DNA of 64,000 bases from JANNWF01 sp052390415 (GCA_052390415.1 JBQTGY010000050.1:31968-95967), one strand, 5' to 3'; shown: positions 52,801 to 60,834, counted from the first letter of the stretch. A program made the numbers and translations. Notes: generated by a model not told the origin, from the letters alone.

Positions 52801-54174
52801 AACGCCGCCCGCCAACACACCATTACCCGTTGCCAGTTGTTGCACGGCCAGCGGTGTTTCCGACGTCAGCGTGTTACCAGTGCCCAGTTGACCAAATGCG
52901 TTGTCGCCCCAGCAGCGCGTGCCCTGTGCGGCACTCCATGCGCAGCTGTGTTGAAATCCAGTCGCGATGCGTTCGACGCCCGCAGTCAGCCCGACTACAT
53001 CGCGCGGTGTCAGCCGATTGGTGAAACTCGCATTGCCCAGTTGACCGTCAAAGTTGTTGCCCCAGCAGCGCACGCTGGAGCGGTCAACCGCCGTCGCGCA
53101 GCCGTGCAGGTATCCGGCACTGATCGAACCTATGCCGCTGCCCAGACCACTGACCGGCGTCGGTACGCGACGGGTGATTGCGCTGCCGTCGCCCATTTGC
53201 CCGAAAAAATTGTCGCCCCAGCAGAGCACTGCGCCGGTGGTCCGCACTGCACAGCTGTGCTCGAAATTGCCGGCGATTTGCCGCACGCCACTCGTGAGGC
53301 CAGACACAGCAACCGGAACCCGTGAGTCTTGCGTGCCGCCATTGCCCAATTGGCCGACCCGATTGGATCCCCAGCATTGCACGGCGCCACCGGAACTCCT
53401 GGCGCAAGCATGGAAGCGACCGCTGACGACCGATTCCACCCCAGCGTTGAGGCCGCTGACCGCTGCGGGTGTTGCACGACCTCCGAACAGCCCGTCGCCC
53501 AACTGACCACTGTCGTTGTTGCCCCAGCAGAACGCGCCACCATTGCGCACTGCACAGGTGTGATAGTGGCCGCTGCCGATGGCCGTGACGCCGACATCGA
53601 ATCCGACGACCTGCGCCGGCCGATTGCGGTCGGTGAAGCCCCCGTCGCCAAGTTGTCCGAACCCATTGCGGCCCCAGCAACGCAATCCGCCCGAAGCAAT
53701 CACGGCACAGGTGTGTTCCTCGCCTGCCGAGACAATAATGGCGGCGCCGCCGAGTTCCATCACGGCCACCGGCTGTGGGCGCGACTCAAACGTCCCATCA
53801 CCCAGTTGACCACCGTCATTGGCACCCCAGCAGCGGACTTCACCTGATGCCAGCACCGCACAGGTGTGCAGTTGCCCTGCGCTGATCGAAGTCACACCCG
53901 AGCTCAAGCCCGCCACCAACACCGGAGTTTCACGCTGATTGGGCGCGGCATCGCGGCTGCCCAGTTGCCCGAAGCGGTTGCTGCCCCAGCATTTGACCGC
54001 GCCCTGGCTGCTCAGCGCACACGTGTGGAATTGACCGGCCGCTGTCTGCACCGCATCGGTCAGCGGTGGCAGGGTGGATTGTGCCGATGCCAACAAAGGT
54101 GCCGCCGAGCAGAGCAGGAGAAGGATCCATGTCCATCGAGGTGGCACCCGAACCGCTGAATCTGCCGTCTTCAT
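49801..54174 (-). CDS. Giant exported RCC1-repeat protein with PD40-like and tandem C-terminal domains
   Basis: 1457 residues; the ATG follows AGGAGA by 5 bases. A signal peptide ends near LASAQ-32. Fourteen RCC1-type repeats (about 45-765) each show H-T-C-A...G-x-x-C-W-G-x-N-x-x-G-Q-L-G-D-G, enough for two seven-bladed propellers. Nearly every blade has two Cys that could pair in the oxidising environment. A PD40/TolB-like region with repeated SxDGxxVAFxS units (about 785-1190) comes next. Two copies of a domain with WW...SGWGL...WFxYDxxxxxxxY (about 1199-1325 and 1330-1450) close the protein, as in the M14 peptidase. Function is unknown; it probably binds ligands or adheres at the surface. 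It sits between ACMSD and kynU. Confidence 0.9.
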   Translation of the reverse strand: MKTADSAVRVPPRWTWILLLLCSAAPLLASAQSTLPPLTDAVQTAAGQFHTCALSSQGAVKCWGSNRFGQLGSRDAAPNQRETPVLVAGLSSGVTSISAGQLHTCAVLASGEVRCWGANDGGQLGDGTFESRPQPVAVMELGGAAIIVSAGEEHTCAVIASGGLRCWGRNGFGQLGDGGFTDRNRPAQVVGFDVGVTAIGSGHYHTCAVRNGGAFCWGNNDSGQLGDGLFGGRATPAAVSGLNAGVESVVSGRFHACARSSGGAVQCWGSNRVGQLGNGGTQDSRVPVAVSGLTSGVRQIAGNFEHSCAVRTTGAVLCWGDNFFGQMGDGSAITRRVPTPVSGLGSGIGSISAGYLHGCATAVDRSSVRCWGNNFDGQLGNASFTNRLTPRDVVGLTAGVERIATGFQHSCAWSAAQGTRCWGDNAFGQLGTGNTLTSETPLAVQQLATGNGVLAGGVFHTCSLTAAGGVRCWGQNTLGQVGDGSFTDRSLPVDVTGLGSGVTSLAAGGFHTCASLANGGLRCWGNNVSGQLGVGVTGDLGVPVEVTGLPGPVSAVSAGETHTCALTSAGAVLCWGNNTVGQLGDGTLDSRGTPTPVVGLGSGVRAISISGNFSCALLQSGGVRCWGGNESGQLGDGSLVAKRTPTPVTGLSAGIASIEAAWYHTCATTNAGALLCWGRNTEGQLGDNSTRQRLIPIAVPGLSSGVLANSGGGGQNCVLRQGGGLRCWGANNFGQIGDGSSWGVRTPVVVVVDEVRRTISSVTPASNNASSLAAIDDSGRFVAFVSRASNLVAGDTNGAADIFRRDRNTGTVARVSVSNTGAAISSDASEPTISGDGLLIAFVTADAAMGALQGESKAARDLRQKATGNGLFLRNLLTGSTMRVGTALPTPTGTSPEIAAAGGSIAWTQTVTDPTQGTVGQANIYRSVLTPVGNGGVAVTTPQCLTCRSSFTGGLATGLVANGSSRNPSLSDNGQWLAWETNANNIELTGTGRKTSPCPTTSVILLRNLLTGQTQAASTPAASGSCGSGGQSSTQPSVAADGGTVAFESNQPLVGGDINGLPDVYVWDAQTGVSRVSLGENDGETNGASSAPSLSADGSSVAFISSASNLDTTYADNNDLPDVHVAQLGVTANTRGRIARLSLSDAGGEADRESASPALSGDGSQLAFESASGNLAPGAVSNQTGIFVRRSPFAAATQDRSGVWWRASESGWGLVTADQGNALVLGWFSYAADGEPTWYSGALLPQPDGSYRGEIFGNTGVPLAQIAGLATETNTKFADARLQFSGDNGLQFDYQLVAGPSQSKTMQRFPFGNRRVVCRPGEAAQRLAASNFTDIWWGGSQTSGWGLFMTQIDAQLYPVWFTYDTDREAVFYTGVADRQANGSFSGSLFRSRNGTPLLQINNAPPSAGSDLVGSVQIIPSNGISADFRYTINGVSQAKRIERFEFGSTPPVCESTGS

Positions 54175-54194
54175 TCGTTCTCCTGTCCGCGCTC

Positions 54195-54252
54195 GTCACG
54201 CGTCATCCAAATTTGCTCGGCGCCTACTCGCACATGCTTGTGTCACGCGTGA
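54195..54252. promoter_or_regulatory. Candidate operator: paired GTCACGCGT sites upstream of the RCC1 gene
   Basis: The 9-mer GTCACGCGT occurs at 54195 and again at 54242, where it belongs to the perfect 10-bp palindrome tcacgcgtga (54243-54252). The sites lie 21-78 bp before the RCC1 start in the only sizeable gap of this minus-strand gene run. Sequence observation only; no regulator identified. Confidence 0.35.
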
Positions 54253-54309
54253 GCAGAATGAGCAACCGCTGTCGCTGGTGCTCGAAGCGCACGCGCCATG
54301 CGCGGTTCA

Positions 54310-55320
54310 TCAGCTGAAGCGCGTCGCCGCCAAGCCTAGCCAGTCGAGTGCGGTGCCATGGAATACGCGGGCCTGTGCAGTGGGATCCAGGTTGAGCGCA
54401 TCGATTCCAGCACCGGGCTGTTGTTCGCCCAGCGGGAAGGGATAGTCGGTGCCAAGCATCACGCGCTGGGTGCCGACCGTGTCCAACAGGTAGCGCAGCG
54501 CACGGTCGTCGGCGACCCAGGAGTCGAAGAACAACTGCGGCAAATAATCGCGTGGATTGCGTGGGTTGTCGGTGGCGACCAGATCGGGGCGCATGCGGAA
54601 ACCGTGTTCGATGCGACCAATCGAATACGGAAAGCTGCCGCCTCCGTGGGCGAGACAAATGCGCAGGCGCGGCAGGCGCTCCAGCACGCCACCAAAGATC
54701 AAACAACAGGCCGCGCGTGATTGTTCGGCCGGCATGCCGACCAACCATGGCAGCCAATACTTGGGCATGCTCTCGCTGCCCATCATGTCCCAGGGATGGA
54801 CGAGAACGGCGGCGCCCAGATCCTGTGCGGCCTCAAAGAAGGGAAACAGTTCCGGCGCATCCAGATTCCACTCGCCGATATGCGAGCCAATCTGCACGCC
54901 TTGCAGGCCGAGTTGATCGATGCAGCGCTCCAGCTCCTGCACTGCCAACCGTGGCGATTGCATGGGTACCGTGCCGATGCCCGCGTAGTGGCGTGGATGG
55001 GCGCGACACAAGCCGGCCATGTGATCGTTGAGCGACTGATGCAATTCCAGGGCGTGATGCGGTTTTGCCCAGTAGCTGAACATCACGGGCACGGTGCTGA
55101 TCACCTGCACCTGCACGCCAAAACGCGCGTAGTCGTCGATCCGTTCCTGCGGGTCCCAGGTCTTGGACCAGATTTCGCGGAAAAACTTGCCATCCTTGTA
55201 AATACGATGACGGCCGTCATCGGTGTGATGAATGACCGGAAAGCGCGAGTCGCCGTACTTGGTCGCCAGATCCGGCCAGTCGCGCGGCAGCAGGTGGGCG
55301 TGAGTGTCGATTTTCAGCAT
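54310..55320 (-). CDS. nbaD: 2-amino-3-carboxymuconate-6-semialdehyde decarboxylase (ACMSD)
   Basis: 336 residues, the family length. It decarboxylates ACMS, the product of 3-hydroxyanthranilate oxidation, and diverts carbon away from quinolinate and NAD synthesis. The zinc ligands of the amidohydrolase fold are in place: His7 and His9 in DTHAH, His175 in LVHPWDMMG, and Asp292 in LGTDYPFPLGE. The catalytic His225 is in CLAHGGGSFP and the substrate-binding Arg48 in FFREIW. They match the well-studied Pseudomonas enzyme pattern closely. It is upstream of and on the same strand as the RCC1, kynU and kmo genes. Confidence 0.94.
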   Translation of the reverse strand: MLKIDTHAHLLPRDWPDLATKYGDSRFPVIHHTDDGRHRIYKDGKFFREIWSKTWDPQERIDDYARFGVQVQVISTVPVMFSYWAKPHHALELHQSLNDHMAGLCRAHPRHYAGIGTVPMQSPRLAVQELERCIDQLGLQGVQIGSHIGEWNLDAPELFPFFEAAQDLGAAVLVHPWDMMGSESMPKYWLPWLVGMPAEQSRAACCLIFGGVLERLPRLRICLAHGGGSFPYSIGRIEHGFRMRPDLVATDNPRNPRDYLPQLFFDSWVADDRALRYLLDTVGTQRVMLGTDYPFPLGEQQPGAGIDALNLDPTAQARVFHGTALDWLGLAATRFS

Positions 55321-55420
55321 GATCGATTGTAAACGGGCAGCGTGGTGAGCGGGCAGGGCTCGACAGTGCGCTTTGCTTTTTCAGATGCAAAAAAGCACCG
55401 CATACATGCATGGATTTTCA

Positions 55421-56524
55421 CTATTGCTTGGGAACCAAACTTGGGGCTTCGACGACGATGGGCTGTCCAAGGGCGCCGACACGCCACTTCACCACTACCT
55501 GCGTCGTTGGATCGGTGCCCAGCGTCTGATACAGCGTTGTGTCGACTTTCACTTTTGCGGGCTCAGTCTCGCCGGGCACGAACGGCGTCAGAAAGAGAAA
55601 ATATTCGGTATGCCGGCGCCAGCGTTTGCTGGTGCGCGCGGTCACTTCGACTTGGCTGGTCTGGATCGGAGACCACGCCATCTCGATGTTTCCGCGTTCC
55701 GCGAGCACGCCTGCGCCGAACACGAACCCTATCGTCCCGATGACGATGAACTCACCCAGCACCAGTCGCGCCATGATGCTGTCGCGCAGCCAGCGCGCGG
55801 CCAGCCAAATGGCAACCGGTGAAAGCAGCAGCGCAAGCCCGCTGACGAACACGCGCCATTGCAAGGAATCCACCGTGGTCGGGTATTGAAAAAAGGCAGA
55901 TCCCAGATACGTGACGATTGCAACAGTGGCCCAACCATAGGTCCACACCATCGGTAGCCATGCCCGCGACCACAGTGCCGCCCCGTTCCTGCCACTGCCG
56001 ATGCGTGCCGGCGGTTCGGTGGCACGCAGTTCCAGCAGGGATGAAGCGATCTGAGTCACGGCATAGGCTTGCATCGTGTCGGATCGAGGTAGGCTCATTT
56101 CCACCCACAAACGACCACCGTGCGCGATCAGCTCGGTGACCGACTTGCCGAACAAACGACCGATGAGGGTGCGAGCGGGCGCAGATTCACGCAGCCACTG
56201 GCCGATGCGTGGGTCTTCGCTTTGCACCTCATACGTATCGTCGAAATTGGCCAGACCCGTCTCGACTTCGCGTCCGACCTTGGCTTGGCGCAACAGTCGC
56301 GACAGCGTGCCTTCGCGGGCGATGCGGAATTCGATATCTGCCGGTATGCGCACGCCTACTTTCAGGCGAACGCTTTCCTTGGTCTTGGTCTCGTGGACGA
56401 TATGCGGCACTGGCTTGCCGCAGAACTCAGCCTCACGCGACTCGCCCTCCCAGTCCCAACTTTTCTCGCGTGAGCGTGCCAACACATAGGCGGCGACGCC
56501 ACCGATTCCGATCCATATCCACAT
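55421..56524 (-). CDS. Membrane protein of unknown function
   Basis: 367 residues beginning MWIWIGIGGVAAYVLARSREK, a membrane anchor. A soluble region (about 22-185) with a FDDTYEVQSEDPRIGQWL segment comes next. Then there are three to four hydrophobic helices (about 190-290, including TYGWATVAIVTYLGSAFF and EFIVIGTIGFVFGAGVL). A C-terminal soluble part ends KVDTTLYQTLGTDPTTQVVVKWRVGALGQP. The layout recalls DUF3592-like envelope proteins, but I cannot name the family. It is about 100 bp upstream of ACMSD on the same strand and divergent from the glycosyltransferases. No function can be assigned. Confidence 0.8.
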   Translation of the reverse strand: MWIWIGIGGVAAYVLARSREKSWDWEGESREAEFCGKPVPHIVHETKTKESVRLKVGVRIPADIEFRIAREGTLSRLLRQAKVGREVETGLANFDDTYEVQSEDPRIGQWLRESAPARTLIGRLFGKSVTELIAHGGRLWVEMSLPRSDTMQAYAVTQIASSLLELRATEPPARIGSGRNGAALWSRAWLPMVWTYGWATVAIVTYLGSAFFQYPTTVDSLQWRVFVSGLALLLSPVAIWLAARWLRDSIMARLVLGEFIVIGTIGFVFGAGVLAERGNIEMAWSPIQTSQVEVTARTSKRWRRHTEYFLFLTPFVPGETEPAKVKVDTTLYQTLGTDPTTQVVVKWRVGALGQPIVVEAPSLVPKQ

Positions 56525-56673
56525 GCGTGCTCTCCCTCCGCCCGCGCGGATTCTTGCACACGCACACAGCCCGTCGGCGCCGCGGTGTGTTTCGAAGAGA
56601 CAGCTGTCCGACCCGCCCGGAGCACGCTATACAATGTCGCCGCGCCGCTGTGGGCGTTGGCGGTGACCGCTCG

Positions 56674-57759
56674 ATGCGAGTGCTGGTGATGCAACAGAAA
56701 ATGGTGGGCGACGTGCTCACCAGCAGCATCCTGTGCGAGAACCTGCGCCGTTTCGTGCCGGGCGCCGAGGTGCATTTTGTTGTGCACTCTGGAGCCGCTC
56801 CGGTACTGCAAGGCAATCCGCATATTGATCGAATACATACCTATCCGGCGCGCGGCCGTTGGCGGGCGAAACTACCGGTGGCAGACGTTTTGCGCAGTCT
56901 TCAGTTCGATGTGCTGATCGATGTCTACGGGAAATGGGAAAGTTTGCAGCTGGTCCGCCATTGCCGCGCCAAACGATCGATCAGCTATCGCAAGTGGTAC
57001 AGCCGCAGTTTTTACACCGATACCGTTCCTCGAGTCGTGAGTTCGAGTTTCGGCTTGCCGTTGGCGATCGAACATCGATTGCAGCTGCTGCAACCGTTGC
57101 TTGGACCGCTTGACCCCGCCACCTTGGTGCATCGTCCACGCTTGTATGTGAGCGCTGCCGAGCGTGATGCCGCGCGCGGTTTTCTGGCAACCCACGGCAT
57201 CTCAGCATCGCGCCCACTGCTGATGGTCAGTGCGCTGGGCAGCGATTCGAGCAAGACGTATCCCCTGCCTGGCATGGCGCAGTTGCTTGATCGTATCGTC
57301 GCCCGCAGCGACGCGCAGTTGCTGTTCAATTGTTTGCCGAACCAGCGCGCTGAAGTCGAAGCCTTGTTTGCGTTGTGCGGCGAGAAAACGCGCCTTCGCG
57401 TCGCTCTGGACGCGTATCCGCAGGGATTGCGCGAGTTCGTTGCCGTGCTTGCCGAGTGCGATGGCCTGTTCGGTAACGAAGGCGGCGCAGTCAACATGGC
57501 GCGCGCGCTGGATGTGCCGAGTTTCTGCATCTTTTCGCCGTGGATTTCAAAGGCTGTGTGGGACATCAACCATGATGGTCTGCATACCGCGGTGCACGTG
57601 GCCGACTTCGTGCCGCAGCGATTGGCTGGTCTTGGCAGCAGCGACCTGAAGCGACGCAATGCCGAGCTTTACGCTGAGTTCCACCCACATTGGATAGAGC
57701 CGGCACTGGATACGTTCGTGGCGACCCGCATTGTTGCGCCGATGAAGATCCGCCGATGA
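56674..57759 (+). CDS. Glycosyltransferase family 9 (heptosyltransferase-like)
   Basis: 361 residues from the ATG at 56674, where the family start MRVLVMQQKMVGDVLTSSILCENLR appears; the 155 upstream residues of the open frame are spurious. It has a GT-B fold with the second-domain FGNEGGAVNMARALDVPSFCIFSPW segment that binds the nucleotide sugar, and LMVSALGSDSSKTYPL near the hinge. Members add heptose or similar sugars to the lipopolysaccharide inner core on the cytoplasmic face. The GT4 gene follows by 39 bp on the same strand, so both probably build the LPS core. Which sugar is transferred is not predictable. Confidence 0.9.
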   Translation: MRVLVMQQKMVGDVLTSSILCENLRRFVPGAEVHFVVHSGAAPVLQGNPHIDRIHTYPARGRWRAKLPVADVLRSLQFDVLIDVYGKWESLQLVRHCRAKRSISYRKWYSRSFYTDTVPRVVSSSFGLPLAIEHRLQLLQPLLGPLDPATLVHRPRLYVSAAERDAARGFLATHGISASRPLLMVSALGSDSSKTYPLPGMAQLLDRIVARSDAQLLFNCLPNQRAEVEALFALCGEKTRLRVALDAYPQGLREFVAVLAECDGLFGNEGGAVNMARALDVPSFCIFSPWISKAVWDINHDGLHTAVHVADFVPQRLAGLGSSDLKRRNAELYAEFHPHWIEPALDTFVATRIVAPMKIRR

Positions 57760-57798
57760 AGACCCGGGGATGAAGAGCCGCCGACAGACGAGCCGACG

Positions 57799-58887
57799 AT
57801 GAAAGTTCTGCACTTTGACCTTGCCGCCGGTTTTCGAGGTGGCCAGCGGCAAGCCCTGCTGCTGCATCGCAATCTGTTGAATGCCGGGATCGACAGCCTG
57901 CTCGCGGTCGATGGCGCCGGCAGGCTGCGCGAGAAGGCGGCGCAGGATGGCATTGCGGGAGTCGTGCCATTGCACGTGCCACGGATTCGACCGGATGCAC
58001 TGGCGCGCCTGAGTGCAAGCGCAGCCGTGGTGCGTCTGTTGCAGCGGACGCGACCCAATATCGTCCATTTTCACGAGCCTGCTTCGCTGTTGTACGGACC
58101 ACTCGCCGGCGCCGCGCTGCGTGTCGAGACGCGGCGGGTATCGTTTCCGATCAAACCGATGAGTGTTCGCCTCAAATATCGGCCGCTTGATCTGCATGTC
58201 GGCGTCAGCGAGGAGATTTCCGGCTACTTGCGCGGCCTGGGCCTGGCTCCCGTGCACACCGTGCACAGCGGCATCGACCTGGCGCGCTTTCAGCAACCGC
58301 CGACGACGCGACCATTGGCAGACAACCCGCATTTCAAGCTGCTGTACGTGGGTGCCTTTCACAAGATGAAGGGCATCGAGGTGTTGTTGGCGGCGTTTTG
58401 CCAGCTCACCAAGCACGATGTTGACGGCAAACTGCAGTTGCATCTGGTCGGCGATGGTGAATTGTTGCCCGCATTCAAGCGTGATCTTGAGCAGCGGGGC
58501 TTGGTCAATCGCGCGGTATTCCATGGTTTCCGCGAAGACACCGAGGCCTTCCTTGCCGACGCCGATGCGGTGGTCGTGCCTTCAACCTACGGCGAGGGTT
58601 CAAACGGCATGATCAAGGAAGCGCTGGCGGCGGGACGACCGGTGATCGCCAGTGACCTCGCCTGCAATGCCGAACTGATGGAGGCCGGGGTCGACGGACT
58701 GTTGTTCCGCAATTCCGATGCAAGCGACCTGGCACAGAAGGTCACCGAGTTGCAGCGTGGCGAACGGATGTTCGACCCTGATCGCCTGCGTGCGACCGCC
58801 GCCCGATTTTCGGATACCCGCATGAGTTCGTCCTACCTGGATCTGTATCAGCGCTATCTGGCGCAACGTGGACTGCCCAGGCGCTGA
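57799..58887 (+). CDS. Glycosyltransferase family 4
   Basis: 362 residues with the ATG at 57799. GT-B fold: an N-terminal acceptor domain with FDLAAGFRGGQRQALLLHRNL, then HFHEPASLLYGPLAG; the donor domain has LLYVGAFHKMKGIEVLLAAF, LQLHLVGDGELLPAF and the E-x7-E motif in PSTYGEGSNGMIKEALAAGRPVIAS. It is a retaining enzyme typical of LPS core or polysaccharide assembly, acting in the cytoplasm. The 39-bp spacer from the GT9 gene holds three imperfect copies of a GATGAAGA-CC unit. It is probably cotranscribed with the heptosyltransferase-like gene. Confidence 0.92.
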   Translation: MKVLHFDLAAGFRGGQRQALLLHRNLLNAGIDSLLAVDGAGRLREKAAQDGIAGVVPLHVPRIRPDALARLSASAAVVRLLQRTRPNIVHFHEPASLLYGPLAGAALRVETRRVSFPIKPMSVRLKYRPLDLHVGVSEEISGYLRGLGLAPVHTVHSGIDLARFQQPPTTRPLADNPHFKLLYVGAFHKMKGIEVLLAAFCQLTKHDVDGKLQLHLVGDGELLPAFKRDLEQRGLVNRAVFHGFREDTEAFLADADAVVVPSTYGEGSNGMIKEALAAGRPVIASDLACNAELMEAGVDGLLFRNSDASDLAQKVTELQRGERMFDPDRLRATAARFSDTRMSSSYLDLYQRYLAQRGLPRR

Positions 58888-59000
58888 TCGGCTCAGGCGG
58901 CTGATCGAGGTACGGCGCCGAGCGGCTACTCGGCCAACTTTGCCTGCGAAGTGCGTCGCATACTGTCAACCCTCGGGCCTCGCCTGCGTTAGTGGCTGTC

Positions 59001-59642
59001 ATGAACAATATCAATGCACCGGTCTTACCCGAAGTCTGGATGGCGCTGCTTTCTTCCATGACCCGCCCGCCTGAAACCGCGCCGGCGCAATCCGCCGCAC
59101 TCAAGCGGCAGTTGGACGCGTTCTTGCAGTCAGTTGAGCGGCGCGCCTTGTGCATGTTGGAGCTTGGCACTCGGCAGCGCGAAGAAGCGCTGGATCTGCT
59201 GCAGGACTGCATGCTGCGATTCGTGGATCGTTATGCGGACAAGCCCGCGGCCGACTGGCCGCCCTTGTTTTTCCGCGTGGTCAGCAATGCGTTGATCGAT
59301 TGGCAGCGCCGGCGCAGCGTGCGCAACAAGGTGATCGCGCTGTGGCCCTGGGGAAAAAATTCCAAGCGACAGGACGAAGCTCAGCAGGTCGAGTTTGACG
59401 CGCCAGCGGCCGAGACCGAACGCCCGGACAGCATCCACGCTCGCAATGACCTGATGCAGACCATGAATCGCGCCTTGGCCGCCTTGCCGACCCGGCAACG
59501 GCAGACATTTCTGTTGCGTGAATGGCAGGGCTTGAGTGTCGCCGAGTCGGCGCTGGCCCTGGGAATCTCGGAAGGCAGCATCAAGACGCATCTTTCGCGT
59601 GCGCAGGCGCGGCTGCGGGAGGCATTGCATGAACACGCCTGA
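59001..59642 (+). CDS. RNA polymerase sigma factor, ECF-like
   Basis: 213 residues from the ATG at 59001; an in-frame ATG at 59058 (MTRPPE) is also plausible and a GTG at 58992 less so. Region 2 holds REEALDLLQDCMLRFVDRYADKPAADWPPLFFRVVSNALIDWQRRR. After a charged linker with LWPWGK, region 4 carries LPTRQRQTFLLREWQGLSVAESALALGISEGSIKTHLSRAQARLREAL. It overlaps the start of the DUF3619-like gene by 14 bp. In related bacteria this sigma factor is regularly followed by those two genes, which suggests that they act as its regulators or envelope sensors, but no anti-sigma domain is obvious. Confidence 0.9.
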   Translation: MNNINAPVLPEVWMALLSSMTRPPETAPAQSAALKRQLDAFLQSVERRALCMLELGTRQREEALDLLQDCMLRFVDRYADKPAADWPPLFFRVVSNALIDWQRRRSVRNKVIALWPWGKNSKRQDEAQQVEFDAPAAETERPDSIHARNDLMQTMNRALAALPTRQRQTFLLREWQGLSVAESALALGISEGSIKTHLSRAQARLREALHEHA

Positions 59643-60099
59643 TTTCAATGGGCCTGATTCCCATGGGTCAGATCTCAATGGGCCGGATACGAACCGGTCT
59701 GAGTGGTCATCACCCAAGCCGCCGCTCACACCGCCAGAGATCGAAGGTACCGATGCCAGCAACGAGTACACCGCGCTGTGGGCCCTTCTGGACGCACGCT
59801 CCGAGCAATTGGACGCGCCGACCTTGGACCGCTTGCGCAGCGCCCGACGGAAGGCACTGACAAACGTCGGTGCGCGGCGCATGGCGCTGACCCGCACATG
59901 GGTGGCCGGCGCCGCGTTTGCGGGTCTGGCCGCGTTGATGTTGTGGCCGCAAAGCCCCGACACGGCGATCCCGCCGGCACCCGTTTCGATGGACGCATTC
60001 AGCGCACTGGCCTTCCCGGATCAGGTTGAGGTGCTGGAGTCGATGGACTTCTATTTGTGGGTCGAGAGCCAAGATGCGCTGTCCGACGAACACGGCTGA
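59629..60099 (+). CDS. DUF3619-like membrane protein, possible anti-sigma partner
   Basis: 156 residues; the ATG at 59629 follows GGGAGG by 6 bases and lies inside the end of the sigma gene, so translation is coupled. The N-terminus is low complexity (NGPDSHGSDLNGPD), encoded by short repeats of a GGGCC/GAT unit. A helical stretch with LDAPTLDRLRSARRKAL follows, a motif shared with DUF3619, and then a single membrane helix TWVAGAAFAGLAALMLWP (about 88-105). The last 50 residues face the periplasm (VESMDFYLWVE near the end). The one-helix topology and the operon position are those expected of an anti-sigma factor, but the function is inferred. Confidence 0.82.
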   Translation: MNTPDFNGPDSHGSDLNGPDTNRSEWSSPKPPLTPPEIEGTDASNEYTALWALLDARSEQLDAPTLDRLRSARRKALTNVGARRMALTRTWVAGAAFAGLAALMLWPQSPDTAIPPAPVSMDAFSALAFPDQVEVLESMDFYLWVESQDALSDEHG

Positions 60100-60106
60100 T
60101 CGACGC

Positions 60107-60769
60107 ATGTGGCGTCTGCGCGCCTGTTTTGGCCTGCTGTTGGCGCTGCCGTTGTCCGCCTTGCATGCACAGTCTTGGGACGCATTGAGCGCGCCTGAGC
60201 AACAAGCCTTGGCGCCGTTTGCCGCCGAGTGGGACGGCCTCGATGTGGCCCAGCGCGAACGTTTGCTCGACAGCGCCAAACGCTGGATCGCATTGCCCAA
60301 TGATCGCCGCGAAGTGATGGCGACCCGATTGGCGATCTGGCAAGGCTTGAGCGAGGAAGAGCGCAAGCTGTTCATCGAACACCGTGCTGCGCAGAGTGGC
60401 CGCGAAGCCGGCCATCGACGTGAACTGCGCGAACGATTCGACGGACTTCCACGCGCCCAGCGGCAGGCGTTGCTGGAGCGTTTCCGCGCGATGTCACCAG
60501 CGCAGCGGCGAGCGTTTCTGGCAGGGGCTTCGTTTGCTGATGCGAGCAACGGTCGGCAACCTTGGCGGCAGCTGATGCAGGCGCTTTCACAATCGGAGCG
60601 CCAGCAGTTTCGGCAGCGCATCAGTGGCCTTGCTCAGGATCATCGTCAACAGTTGTGGGGTCACATGCGTGCTCGCAGCCCCGAGCAACGGGTCGAATTT
60701 GCACAACAGGTGATCGCCAGCAGCGACGAGTCCGCATTGCTCGCCCTGCTGCAGAACCCGCCACCATGA
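60107..60769 (+). CDS. DUF3106 family exported protein
   Basis: 220 residues from the ATG at 60107, 8 bases after the preceding stop codon. A signal peptide (MWRLRACFGLLLALPLSALHAQ) leads into a helical mature part with repeated LSxPEQQALAPFAAEWDGL, LP-DRR, SEEERKLF and MSPAQRRAF units, each beginning with Ser/Asp/Pro and rich in Gln and Arg. This is the DUF3106 pattern of Gram-negative periplasmic proteins of unknown function. It is the third gene of the sigma cluster and would sit outside the membrane, so it may sense envelope state for the sigma system. That role is inferred. Confidence 0.88.
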   Translation: MWRLRACFGLLLALPLSALHAQSWDALSAPEQQALAPFAAEWDGLDVAQRERLLDSAKRWIALPNDRREVMATRLAIWQGLSEEERKLFIEHRAAQSGREAGHRRELRERFDGLPRAQRQALLERFRAMSPAQRRAFLAGASFADASNGRQPWRQLMQALSQSERQQFRQRISGLAQDHRQQLWGHMRARSPEQRVEFAQQVIASSDESALLALLQNPPP

Positions 60770-60834
60770 ACCTTCAGGCTCACCCACACCGGGAATCGCG
60801 TCTCGCACTCCAGGTTTTGGGCACCCATTCATCT

